Source: Robinsoniella peoriensis
GTDB lineage: Bacteria > Bacillota > Clostridia > Lachnospirales > Lachnospiraceae
Direction: 5' to 3' (one strand)
Assembly (NCBI RefSeq): GCF_042680125.1
Contig: NZ_JBHTNY010000028.1
Length of the DNA: 64,000 nucleotides
This document shows, piece by piece, positions 36,017 through 44,556 of this stretch. Position numbers and translations under genes: made by a program. The notes beneath the pieces are model-generated. The model saw only the letters and a program-made list of their open reading frames with translations, was not told the DNA's origin and ran no database searches. Each line of letters opens with the position of its first letter. Positions within the stretch are counted from its first letter, which is position 1.

Positions 36017-36379
36017 TTGAATAATGACAAACCTATTTTTCAACAAATTATGGAAATGATTGAGGATGACATTATTTCCGGGACTTATCAAGTTGATGAT
36101 ATTATTATTTCAACAACTCAAATTTCAAAACTCTTGTCTGTGAATCCTACCACATCTGTAAAGGCTGTAAGTAATTTGACAGAGGAAGGAATTCTATATA
36201 AAAAAAGGGGAATTGGAATGTGTGTCACTGACGGTGCAAGGGATAAAATACTAAACCGCCGGAAAAAGATTTTTTTTGAAGAAGCTGTTCCAGAACTGCT
36301 TACAGAAGCAGATAAACTGGGAATATCTGAAGCAGAGTTAATTCAAACGATTCGGAAGGAGAAGGAACATAATGATTAG
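36017..36379 (+). CDS. GntR family regulator, YtrA type
   Basis: 120 residues: a GntR winged helix (IFQQIMEMIEDDIISGTYQV; ISKLLSVNPTTSVKAVSNLTEEG) followed only by a short dimerisation helix pair, the compact YtrA form. The start is probably a TTG at 36017, ten bases after GGAGG. It overlaps the ABC ATPase gene by 8 bases. YtrA-type proteins usually repress their own ABC transporter operon and respond to cell-envelope stress; the inverted repeat upstream supports autorepression. Confidence 0.9.
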   Translation: MNNDKPIFQQIMEMIEDDIISGTYQVDDIIISTTQISKLLSVNPTTSVKAVSNLTEEGILYKKRGIGMCVTDGARDKILNRRKKIFFEEAVPELLTEADKLGISEAELIQTIRKEKEHND

Positions 36380-37217
36380 CTTAAACGATACTTCAAAGCA
36401 TTATGGCGAAACAATAGCAATTGACCATATTACGGCTCAATTAAAAGAAAATAAGATATATTGTCTCCTTGGCCGGAACGGAGCAGGCAAAACGACGCTG
36501 CTCAAAATGATAGCCGGACATATTAATGCTTCTTCCGGTCAGATTGAAGTCTGCGGCAGGCAGGTAAAAACGTCTGTGATGCCGGAAAATGTCAACTTTA
36601 TCGAAAACAAGATGACACAGTTTAATACAACGGTGGGAATGCTGTTAAAAATGGCAGGTAATCTCAATGATGATTTTGATTACGACTTTGCCAAAAGCAT
36701 GGCAAATAGATTTCAGCTTGATTTACATAAGAAATATAAGCAGCTGTCTTTTGGGATGCAGACCATGTTGACCACACTGATGGGGCTTGCAAGCAATGCA
36801 AATGTTGTTATTTTAGATGAGCCACTTTTAGGATTTGATGCTGTTATGCGTAAAGAGTTCTACGAAATGCTGAATGATAGTTTTGAAAAACATCCGAAAC
36901 TAATCATTGTCTCTACTCATATGATTGATGAAATAGCGAAAAGTGCACAGCGGGTCATGATTCTGGATAAAGGCAGACTTATTTTTGAGGCGGATATTAA
37001 TGATATTGATGAAAAGGCTTATGTGATCACAGGCCGTACTGCCGATGTGGATTCTATAGTGGGTAACATGAACGTGATCAGTAAGAAAATATTGGGGAGC
37101 CATACTTCGGCTTTTATTTATGATGAGAGGGGGAAGGTTCCGGCAGGAGTTTCGGTTCAATCTGTTGGCTTGCAGGAGTTCTTTGTGAATATGGTTGGAG
37201 GAAATGCAGATGAATAA
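36372..37217 (+). CDS. ABC transporter ATPase (YtrB-like)
   Basis: 281 residues with Walker A GRNGAGKTT, a signature region LSFGMQTMLTTLMGLA in place of the usual LSGGQ, Walker B VVILDEPLLGFD and an H-loop (IVSTHMIDE). The degenerate signature is common in YtrB-like ATPases paired with YtrA regulators. It acts with the permease encoded next, whose start lies inside its last codons. Confidence 0.88.
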   Translation: MISLNDTSKHYGETIAIDHITAQLKENKIYCLLGRNGAGKTTLLKMIAGHINASSGQIEVCGRQVKTSVMPENVNFIENKMTQFNTTVGMLLKMAGNLNDDFDYDFAKSMANRFQLDLHKKYKQLSFGMQTMLTTLMGLASNANVVILDEPLLGFDAVMRKEFYEMLNDSFEKHPKLIIVSTHMIDEIAKSAQRVMILDKGRLIFEADINDIDEKAYVITGRTADVDSIVGNMNVISKKILGSHTSAFIYDERGKVPAGVSVQSVGLQEFFVNMVGGNADE

Positions 37218-37890
37218 AAAAGCATTGGTTATAGCAAAGATAAATTTTCGGTTTTTACTGCCGGCCTATATAATCACTTCAGTATTTCTGCTGGCTGGCG
37301 TATGGAATCTGATTGGTGCATCAACAGGTATTACCGGAAATATCTATGTTGAAATAGGTAACTATCTGTATGTTTTTGCTGTATTAGCACCGATTTTTAT
37401 TGCAGGGAGAAACTTTAAGAGAATTATGCATCTGAATGGTAAGAAGCAGGATTATTATTGGGGATGCCTTGCCAACTATATTATAATTGCTGCGGCAGCG
37501 TCACTGGGTAATATGATACTGTTTTTTTGCAGCAAAGCGCTGTTTGATTCTTTGGTTAACATTCAGAATCTGGCTGAAATATTTGGTTGGCTGAGTCATG
37601 GCATAGTAATCTGTTTTATTCAACAATTTTGTTTTCTATTGTTAACGGCTGTGTTTGTACATATGATGACAGAAATGCAAAGTTCTTGGCTTGGCTGGCT
37701 GGCAGATGTTTTGCTTGTTGTAGTCCTTAGTATATTTATTCCGGTGCCTGTACTTCGAAATGTCCTGGAAGGTTTTTTCAGGCTAATTATATTTCATCCT
37801 AATGTGTTTATCCAGATCGGATGTTGTCTTGTATTAACTGCTCTGTGTTATGCAGTAGATTTATATGTTCTAAGGAGGAAACGAATTTGA
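37210..37890 (+). CDS. ABC transporter membrane subunit
   Basis: 226 residues with about six hydrophobic segments and no external domain. ATG at 37210, 8 bases after GGAGGA; it overlaps the ATPase gene by 8 bases. Partner of the YtrB-like ATPase. The substrate is unknown. The last four bases overlap the start of the KTR protein gene. Confidence 0.8.
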   Translation: MNKKALVIAKINFRFLLPAYIITSVFLLAGVWNLIGASTGITGNIYVEIGNYLYVFAVLAPIFIAGRNFKRIMHLNGKKQDYYWGCLANYIIIAAAASLGNMILFFCSKALFDSLVNIQNLAEIFGWLSHGIVICFIQQFCFLLLTAVFVHMMTEMQSSWLGWLADVLLVVVLSIFIPVPVLRNVLEGFFRLIIFHPNVFIQIGCCLVLTALCYAVDLYVLRRKRI

Positions 37891-38369
37891 TTAATGAAGT
37901 AAATCAACAATTCAATCAACAAATAAAGCAACAATTTAAACAGCAATTAAAGCAGCAATTAAAGCAAGAATTAAACCAGGAATTAAACCAGGAATTAAAC
38001 CAGGAATTAAACCAGGAACTAAACCAAGAATTAAACCAGGAACTAAACCAGGAACTAAACCAAGAATTAAACCAGGAACTAAACCAAGAATTAAACCAGG
38101 AATTAAACCAGAAATTAAAACAAGAACTAAACCAGGAACTAAACCAAGAACTAAACCAAGAACTAAACCAAGAACTAAAAAAACAGGAAGAGATGTGGAT
38201 TATCTGTCCAGCCTGCCATAACAAAACCCGCACACGGGTTCGGGCAGATACTGTTCTTTTAAATTTTCCGCTATACTGTCCTAAGTGTAGGCAGGAACAC
38301 CTGATAAATGTCCAACAATTGAATATATCCGTTATCACAGAGCCAGACGCACAGATGCAGAGCCGATAA
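37887..38369 (+). CDS. KTR zinc-ribbon protein with long NQEL tetrapeptide repeat
   Basis: 160 residues from a TTG at 37887, 8 bases after AAGGAGG, overlapping the permease stop (TTGA). Residues about 5-100 are about two dozen tetrapeptides, mostly NQEL. The C-terminal 60 residues are a cysteine-rich KTR domain: MWIICPACHNKTRTRVR, then LYCPKCRQEHLINV, with two CPxC zinc knuckles. The KTR domain (a Pfam family common on Firmicutes mobile DNA) normally stands almost alone; this repeat extension is unusual. Its role is unknown. The gene is translationally coupled to the ABC operon. Confidence 0.8.
   Translation: MINEVNQQFNQQIKQQFKQQLKQQLKQELNQELNQELNQELNQELNQELNQELNQELNQELNQELNQELNQELNQKLKQELNQELNQELNQELNQELKKQEEMWIICPACHNKTRTRVRADTVLLNFPLYCPKCRQEHLINVQQLNISVITEPDAQMQSR
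37921..38180 (+). repeat. 12-bp minisatellite GAAYTAAACCAR within the KTR gene
   Basis: Tandem 12-bp units, at first diverged (CAGCAATTAAAG) then nearly uniform (GAATTAAACCAG / GAACTAAACCAA alternating). Units are in frame, so copy-number change alters protein length without a frameshift. The antisense frame is also open across the array but is a by-product of the repeat. Confidence 0.9.
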
Positions 38370-38410
38370 CTTGCGAATCAAAATGAGATGAATCGCAGTT
38401 ATTGGCTCTG
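38358..38410 (+). terminator. Hairpin after the KTR gene
   Basis: CAGAGCC-g-ATAAC pairs with GTTAT-t-GGCTCTG, extended by further pairs towards the loop. It overlaps the stop codon of the KTR gene and separates it from the FtsX-like permease gene. Confidence 0.65.
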
Positions 38411-38449
38411 TTTGCGTTGTTTTATAAAAAAATAGAATCGAGGTAATTT

Positions 38450-39577
38450 ATGAACCCATTATCAACCATTAATTTTTTTCGCCACAATAAGCGGAAACTG
38501 TTATCTAACGTTATTATAATTGTTGTTGCGATCTGCCTGGTATATCTAATGGAATGTTTTGTGGCTTCCATTGCGGGCTCTATTTATCCATTGGATGCGA
38601 ACCGTTTTCATTATGGCATGGTTGTAGTATCTACGTCTGCGGTTCCGGAAATTCCCCGGGAAACCATAGAGGAATTGGAAAGCAGTGACAGCATTGATGT
38701 TACCGTGCCCATTGCAATTGAAAAGATTACTTTTTCGGTACCTGGTTCCACTACTCACACAGCTGCATTCGGTTGCTCGGCAGAAGACCAGAAATTGTTA
38801 TTAGACAGATTTCAAATGAAATTAAGCAGCGGCAGACTGCCGGAAGAAGGTACAAACGAGTTAGCTATTGATAAAAATGTAGCACTGAATAACAAACTGC
38901 AGATAGGAAGTCAGGTGGGGAGTAAGCATGATAAGACACAATCACTCACCGGGGATTATAGAGTAGTTGGCATACTGGAAAGTGACAGTCATATTTCCCT
39001 GATAGGTTCCCCCACTTCAGGTGATAAATCCATTAAGTATGGGGATAGCGGAATTGTAGTATTTCCCCGAACCGGGAGATTTGAAGGAGCAGAAAAAGAG
39101 GTAGCTGCTTTGAACAGCCAGGGATTACTTGTTTGGACGCTGGAGTTGTACAACAGAACTTATGCGAAAAATCAACAGACATTTCAGATATTGGATATGA
39201 TGGTAATTCTTGCAATTTTAGCAATGGTGATCTGTCTTGTGTGTTCCAATTATGCACAGCATTTTTCCCGAAAAAGTGAGATTGGAGTACTGGGAGCATT
39301 GGGTTATACCCGCAGGCAGTTAACAGCCCGTACATTTCGGGAAGTGATAGTAACAAATTTAATCGCATTAATCATCGGGTTACTGATTGCAATATTACTG
39401 ACCTCAGCAATTATTCCCAGACTCTTTGATGACATCGGCGGGACGGGAATTGTGTTTTATGGGAAAGCAGCTATCATGTCAGTATTGGCGCCGCTCTTTA
39501 CTGGTGTCTTTGTACTGATTCCTGTCAGACGCTTGATTCGAAGCGTAGATGCCGTTTCTATAGTGGAACAAAACTAG
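38450..39577 (+). CDS. FtsX/MacB-type ABC permease, 3' end altered by a MITE
   Basis: 375 residues: an N-terminal membrane helix (about 20-40), an extracytoplasmic MacB-like domain of about 200 residues, then three helices with the FtsX motif region (EIGVLGALGYTRRQLTARTF). It precedes an ATPase and a second permease of the same type. The stop codon TAG is part of the CTAG end of the inserted 166-bp MITE, so the original C-terminus may have been replaced, although the conserved part looks complete. GAGG precedes the ATG. Confidence 0.85.
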   Translation: MNPLSTINFFRHNKRKLLSNVIIIVVAICLVYLMECFVASIAGSIYPLDANRFHYGMVVVSTSAVPEIPRETIEELESSDSIDVTVPIAIEKITFSVPGSTTHTAAFGCSAEDQKLLLDRFQMKLSSGRLPEEGTNELAIDKNVALNNKLQIGSQVGSKHDKTQSLTGDYRVVGILESDSHISLIGSPTSGDKSIKYGDSGIVVFPRTGRFEGAEKEVAALNSQGLLVWTLELYNRTYAKNQQTFQILDMMVILAILAMVICLVCSNYAQHFSRKSEIGVLGALGYTRRQLTARTFREVIVTNLIALIIGLLIAILLTSAIIPRLFDDIGGTGIVFYGKAAIMSVLAPLFTGVFVLIPVRRLIRSVDAVSIVEQN

Positions 39578-39739
39578 TACTCCATCCGGCTAGAAACCCT
39601 ACTGATAGCACTGCCTATTTTGCCATCTGCCGCGTTGTCGTCAGTCAGCGGAGGAACCACTCCGCTTCCATCCTCCGCCTTGCAGACTGACAAAATAATC
39701 AGCACTGTCAGTAGGGTTTCTGGCTGGATGGAGTACTAG
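39574..39739 (-). mobile_element. MITE-like element 1, copy 2 (166 bp, inverted)
   Basis: The exact reverse complement of 11681-11846, including CTAG at both ends. It supplies the stop codon of the permease gene on its left, and its right CTAG shares two bases with the first bases of a MITE-2 copy. It separates the first permease gene from the ATPase gene of the same system. Confidence 0.85.
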
Positions 39740-39899
39740 AGTGTGTTTGAAATTTCATTCCTGCCATCTGCATGCCCCACTTCGCGGCATATTTGCTCCG
39801 AATTCAGGTTGCGTAGCCCGCTACGCGTCCTTCATCCGAGTCAAATCTCCCACAAAGTGGGACGCACAGCTGCCAGAAAGCTATTTTAAAACACGCTTT
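39738..39899 (+). mobile_element. MITE-like element 2, copy D (162 bp)
   Basis: AGAGTGTGTTTGAAATTTC at the left and TTTTAAAACACGCTTT at the right, with the same interior as copy B. It abuts MITE 1 at a CTAG, so MITE 1 probably landed in the CTAG formed at its left end (inference). Confidence 0.8.
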
Positions 39900-39977
39900 A
39901 GAGCAAACGGTGGTAAAAACAATTATTTTATATAAACAGGATCGTAATTGCGATCCTCTATACGAGGAGGAATCATA

Positions 39978-40664
39978 ATGAATTACAAATTAAATAATGT
40001 TAGTCTGATCTATGATATGGAAAAAGAAGCAAAAACAGCAGCTTTAAGTAATGTGAATCTGTCTCTGAAGGATAGTGGTATGATTGGAATCATGGGACCC
40101 TCGGGCAGCGGCAAAAGTTCCCTTTTATATGCCATGGCAGGATTGAAAATTCCTACTTCCGGTCAGATTGTATATGATGGAAATGACATGACAGCAATGG
40201 ATAACACAGCTTTAGCCAATTTGCGCCGGCAGGATTTTGGATTTATATTCCAGCAGCATTTTCTGATTAATTATATGACTGTGTTGGAAAATGCCCTGGT
40301 TCCAATAAATCTTAATACAAGGCAGACGAGAAAGAAGGCTATGGGGCTGCTGGGGAGTCTGGGCATCGCAAAGCAAGCCGGCAAATATCCCTACCAGTTA
40401 TCCGGAGGACAGCGGCAGAGGGCAGCTATTGCCCGTGCACTGATGAACGATCCCAAGGTGATATTCGGGGATGAGCCGACTGCCGCACTGGATCATGAAA
40501 GCGCCATGGAAGTGGTTGATTTGCTTACGGAATATACACAAAATACGATGGTGGTTATCGTAACCCATGACAGGAGTATCCTTAAAAATGCAGATACGAT
40601 GATTCAGATAGAAGATGGAGTCATAACGCAGATGTATTCACCCGATCAGGAGGAAAGACGATGA
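39978..40664 (+). CDS. ABC ATPase of a MacB/LolD-like system
   Basis: 228 residues with Walker A GPSGSGKSS, Q-loop FIFQQHFLINY, signature LSGGQRQRAAIARAL, Walker B VIFGDEPTAALDH and H-loop VTHDRSI. ATG at 39978 follows GAGGAGG. It overlaps the second permease gene by 4 bases. In Firmicutes such sets export peptides or resist cell-wall antibiotics; the substrate cannot be deduced here. Confidence 0.92.
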   Translation: MNYKLNNVSLIYDMEKEAKTAALSNVNLSLKDSGMIGIMGPSGSGKSSLLYAMAGLKIPTSGQIVYDGNDMTAMDNTALANLRRQDFGFIFQQHFLINYMTVLENALVPINLNTRQTRKKAMGLLGSLGIAKQAGKYPYQLSGGQRQRAAIARALMNDPKVIFGDEPTAALDHESAMEVVDLLTEYTQNTMVVIVTHDRSILKNADTMIQIEDGVITQMYSPDQEERR

Positions 40665-41761
40665 AACCGCTGAATGCTTTTTTATATCTCAAAAATAATT
40701 TTAAAAAAGTCCTGCCTATTTACCTTTCACTGCTGGTTGGGGTGTTTATGATCTACTTCTATTCTCTTTTTAGTGCAACAACAGAGAAGATGATGAGTGT
40801 GGCGTCAACAGATGTGATGGATAAATACAATATTGTATATACTGACGATGACAGTCCTCTGCCTTTGAATTTCCATGAACAGCTGAACAGCATGAAGGAA
40901 GCAGATCCAATTCCGGTACAGATGGATCTGCCCGGATTTTCTTATTACCGGGGAGGAATGGGCGGTACGACGATGCTGACATTTAATTTGTTCAGGGATG
41001 ATGTATCTTCAGTGTTGGAAAATTGCGGTGTGCAGCTTGTCAGCGGCAGGCTTCCGGGGAATAACCAATCAGAGCTTCTTGTGCCGGGGGAGTATGCGCT
41101 GCAGAATAACCTGGAGGTAGGTGATTTTGTGGGTACGGAAGTGTCTGATGAATATATGCTGTATGGTAAATACAGAATCTGCGGATTAACAGAGGGAGAC
41201 GTATTTTTCGCAGTTACCTGCCAGCCGGGGGAGGAAACAAAAGAACAGATTATAAGCAGAAGTGTGATGTATCGAAGCCAGCCTCTCAGCGTAGATAATC
41301 AGGCATTGCTGCTTAAAGATCTGCCCTCAAATGTGGTAACCAGAACACGCTCATATTTCGAACAGGAATATGGTGCCACACTCCTTTCGATGCAGTCCCT
41401 GACCTATGTCCTGACGGCGGCAATGGTTCTGGTACTGTGTATTGCATTGGGAAACTTAAATGCCATTCTGTTTGCAAATCGGAAAAATGAAATGATGATT
41501 TTACATTCTATTGGCTATACCAGCGGACAGTTATCACGCAAGCTTTGGCTGGAAAATTTTCTGGTATGTGTATGCGGTTTTCTATCGGGGATTTTATTTA
41601 CAACCGCGGTTGTAGGCGTGGTAAATCTTTTATTTATGCAGCCTCATGGTAAAATTCTGGAAGTGATGAATTTAAGAGGACTGATAGCAGCAGGTGCAAT
41701 ACCCGTATTTGTATCTGTCTTCAGTATAATGCCTAGTTTGAAAAGAACTCGTAATTTTTAA
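40661..41761 (+). CDS. FtsX/MacB-type ABC permease, second subunit
   Basis: 366 residues built like the permease at 38450: one N-terminal helix, a roughly 200-residue external domain, and three C-terminal helices with KNEMMILHSIGYTSGQLSRK in the FtsX region. The two permeases probably form a heterodimer energised by the ATPase encoded just upstream. Confidence 0.88.
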   Translation: MKPLNAFLYLKNNFKKVLPIYLSLLVGVFMIYFYSLFSATTEKMMSVASTDVMDKYNIVYTDDDSPLPLNFHEQLNSMKEADPIPVQMDLPGFSYYRGGMGGTTMLTFNLFRDDVSSVLENCGVQLVSGRLPGNNQSELLVPGEYALQNNLEVGDFVGTEVSDEYMLYGKYRICGLTEGDVFFAVTCQPGEETKEQIISRSVMYRSQPLSVDNQALLLKDLPSNVVTRTRSYFEQEYGATLLSMQSLTYVLTAAMVLVLCIALGNLNAILFANRKNEMMILHSIGYTSGQLSRKLWLENFLVCVCGFLSGILFTTAVVGVVNLLFMQPHGKILEVMNLRGLIAAGAIPVFVSVFSIMPSLKRTRNF

Positions 41762-41880
41762 ACCGGCAGGAAAGCAGCCAGAATGACAACACGGCATGAA
41801 ACATGAAAAAACAGATGTAATTCACAGTCTTATGCGCTATAATAAAAACAATAATGTTTGAATAGAATAGGAGCATTTTC

Positions 41881-44547
41881 GTGAATATACAGGATTATAT
41901 TATTTACAATAAAACGATTCCCAAAAGGGCAGCCGTTTATGCTGATTTCCCGGATGGTTTATCAAAGGAAATATGTGAGTATCTGTCATGCAGGGGAATT
42001 ACAAAACTTTACTGCCATCAGGCTGAAATGTTTCTGGAGGCTGCAAAGCAAAAGAATATTGTAATCACAACTTCTACGGCCAGCGGTAAAACATTGAGTT
42101 TCCTGCTCCCTGTTATCCAGGAAATATTGGCAGATCCGTTGACAAGAGCTATTTTTATATATCCGACTAAAGCTTTGGCAAGTGATCAGTTCAGGGCAAT
42201 CAAGCCATTTCTGGAGTATTTCGGTGAGAACAGAATAGCGGCAGGGGTATATGATGGAGATACACCGGTAAATGAAAGAAGCAGAATCCGGAAAAGCGCT
42301 AATATTATTTTGACTAATCCGGAAATGATAAACAGTGCTTTTCTGCCAAATCACAGTAAATTCGGTATTGATTTTATTTTTTCAAATCTGAAATATGTAG
42401 TGATTGATGAGCTTCACACATACCGGGGGGCTTTTGGTTCCCATCTGGCTAATGTTTTTCGCCGGCTGGGAAGAGTATGCAGGTATTACCATTCATCACC
42501 CCAGTATCTTTGCAGTTCTGCAACCATTGCCAATCCGGTGGAGCTGGCTGAAGGTATTTGCGGGCAGAAATTTGTGCGGATTGAACGGGATGGTTCGGGT
42601 GCGTCTGAGAGAAATTATAAATTGATTCAGCCACCCAGGATTATGGGAAAAGATAAGCAATATTATGGACAGGTACAGTCCACAGCTGTGGCAGCAGAAC
42701 TTCTTCCGGAATTAGTGGAGAATGGCCACAGCTTTATTGCATTTGCCAGATCCAGAAAGAATGTAGAGATTATTTTAAAGGAAGCAAGGGATAAGCTGGA
42801 AGCAGAAAGTTTCTTCGGAGTATCGCTTACAGACAAGATTTCCGGATATCGGGGCGGATACACACCGCTGGAGCGAAAAGAAATTGAGAGTAAGATGATC
42901 TCGGGAGCTTTGTGCGGGTTAGTTTCTACTAATGCGCTGGAACTTGGTATTGACATTGGAAAAATTGAAACAGCAGTGCTCTCCGGCTATCCGGGCACGA
43001 GGGCTTCCTTCTGGCAGCAAACGGGAAGGGCTGGAAGAAGCAGCAATCGCTGCACCAATTATCTGATTCTGGATAATCTTCCGTTTGACCAGTATATAGC
43101 CATTAATCCGGAGTGGCTGTTTGAATCCGGCAGTGAGAATGCGGTTATTGATAAGAATAATCTGCTCATAGAGCTATCTCATATCCGTGCGGCGGCAGCA
43201 GAGATTCCGCTGACACTGGATGATATTTCATTGTTTCCGGATCTGGGCGAGACAATTCCTGTATTGATCCGGGCAAAGGAACTGGCAAGCCAGGGCGGGA
43301 AATTTGCCTGGACAGGTAATGCCTTTCCGGCAGGAGATTTCAGCTTGAGAAATATTGACAAATCCAGGTATAAACTGATGAATCAGGACAATCAGAAGGA
43401 AATTACGGAAATGGACGAGCTGCAGGCGTTCCGGGAAATTCATAAGGGTGCAGTGTACATGCATGACGGGGTACAATATCAGGTTCTAAAACTGGATCTG
43501 GAATGTAAAACGGCTTATGCGGTGACCTTTCAGGGAAATTATTATACAATGCCGGGAAGTAACACCAATATAAGGATCATTCAGGGAAGCAAAGAAAGAG
43601 ATTATAAACGTGTAACAATTGCATTTGGAGATGTAAATGTGGATGAGATGGTCTATATGTTTAAGAAGCTGCAATTCCACAATCATCAGAATCTGGGATA
43701 TGAGCAGCTGGAACAGCCGTTGTCTAAGGATTACGATACGGAGAGTACCTGGATTAAGATTCCTGAAAACGTAGTACAGGCATACAGACGCCTGCTTCAG
43801 GAGAGCCCCAATGGACAGTTAATCAGGAATAATCACTTTGAAGGCTTGTGCTATGCAATTAAGAATGCTGCAATGATGGCTACGATGACAGAGCAGGAGG
43901 ATATCGGTGTTGTCATGTCCGGAAATGCAATTGGCATGGGGGAAAACTTTGCCTGTGGAGAGGTATATCTGTTTATCTATGATAAGTATATTGGAGGTCT
44001 CGGATATTCGGAGAAGGTCTATGACCTGACAGAACAGATTATCCGTAATGCAATCACCCTGGTAAATGGATGCAAATGTGAAAAAGGATGTGCGGTGTGT
44101 ATCGGGGATTATAAATTAGATAAAAACATGATTCTCTGGGGGTTGCAGAATCTATTAGAGGAAGAGCCGGTACCCAAAGAAGTGAAGCTTGTAGAATATG
44201 CCCCCTCTACCTTTATGCAAAAACAGTTTCAATTTAAAGAACTGCCGGAAAAGTGGCAGGAGTTCTGTGAATATTTAAAGGAGCGGGGAGATACCTTTGC
44301 AGCTTTTTTCAATACGATACCGGAAGTAGAGACAGATGGAGCGGATCTGATACTTTTTACGGACAGCAATTTCTATAAGGAATGGATTCTGGAGGAGAAT
44401 AATAGAAAGAGCCTTTTAAATATAATATCTTTTTACACGGAAGCGCCTCAGGGGATCCGTTTGCAGATTAAGCAAATGGAGAAGGGAAGAGACCGAAGTG
44501 AAATAAAGGATAAACTACAGAGAAGATATGAAAATCTGATGGAATAG
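41881..44547 (+). CDS. MrfA/YprA-like DEAD-box helicase with C-terminal zinc cluster
   Basis: 888 residues. Motif I TSTASGKT at about 64-71, TNPEM, DELH (VVIDELHTYRG) near 178, SSATIANP, then helicase C motifs (STNALELGIDIG; QQTGRAGR). The C-terminal half has the DUF1998-type four-Cys cluster CKCEKGCAVCIGDY. This is the architecture of MrfA, a DNA helicase for mitomycin-type crosslink repair in Bacillus, though about 140 residues longer. The GTG start at 41881 is preceded by AGGAG. It forms a two-gene operon with the UvrD-like helicase 9 bases downstream. Confidence 0.88.
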   Translation: MNIQDYIIYNKTIPKRAAVYADFPDGLSKEICEYLSCRGITKLYCHQAEMFLEAAKQKNIVITTSTASGKTLSFLLPVIQEILADPLTRAIFIYPTKALASDQFRAIKPFLEYFGENRIAAGVYDGDTPVNERSRIRKSANIILTNPEMINSAFLPNHSKFGIDFIFSNLKYVVIDELHTYRGAFGSHLANVFRRLGRVCRYYHSSPQYLCSSATIANPVELAEGICGQKFVRIERDGSGASERNYKLIQPPRIMGKDKQYYGQVQSTAVAAELLPELVENGHSFIAFARSRKNVEIILKEARDKLEAESFFGVSLTDKISGYRGGYTPLERKEIESKMISGALCGLVSTNALELGIDIGKIETAVLSGYPGTRASFWQQTGRAGRSSNRCTNYLILDNLPFDQYIAINPEWLFESGSENAVIDKNNLLIELSHIRAAAAEIPLTLDDISLFPDLGETIPVLIRAKELASQGGKFAWTGNAFPAGDFSLRNIDKSRYKLMNQDNQKEITEMDELQAFREIHKGAVYMHDGVQYQVLKLDLECKTAYAVTFQGNYYTMPGSNTNIRIIQGSKERDYKRVTIAFGDVNVDEMVYMFKKLQFHNHQNLGYEQLEQPLSKDYDTESTWIKIPENVVQAYRRLLQESPNGQLIRNNHFEGLCYAIKNAAMMATMTEQEDIGVVMSGNAIGMGENFACGEVYLFIYDKYIGGLGYSEKVYDLTEQIIRNAITLVNGCKCEKGCAVCIGDYKLDKNMILWGLQNLLEEEPVPKEVKLVEYAPSTFMQKQFQFKELPEKWQEFCEYLKERGDTFAAFFNTIPEVETDGADLILFTDSNFYKEWILEENNRKSLLNIISFYTEAPQGIRLQIKQMEKGRDRSEIKDKLQRRYENLME

Positions 44548-44556
44548 GAGGTTTCC

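Noticed and set aside
37916..38338. Antisense protein rich in Ser, Phe and Trp across the KTR gene
   Set aside because: It is open only because the 12-bp repeat has no stop on the other strand; no start signals.
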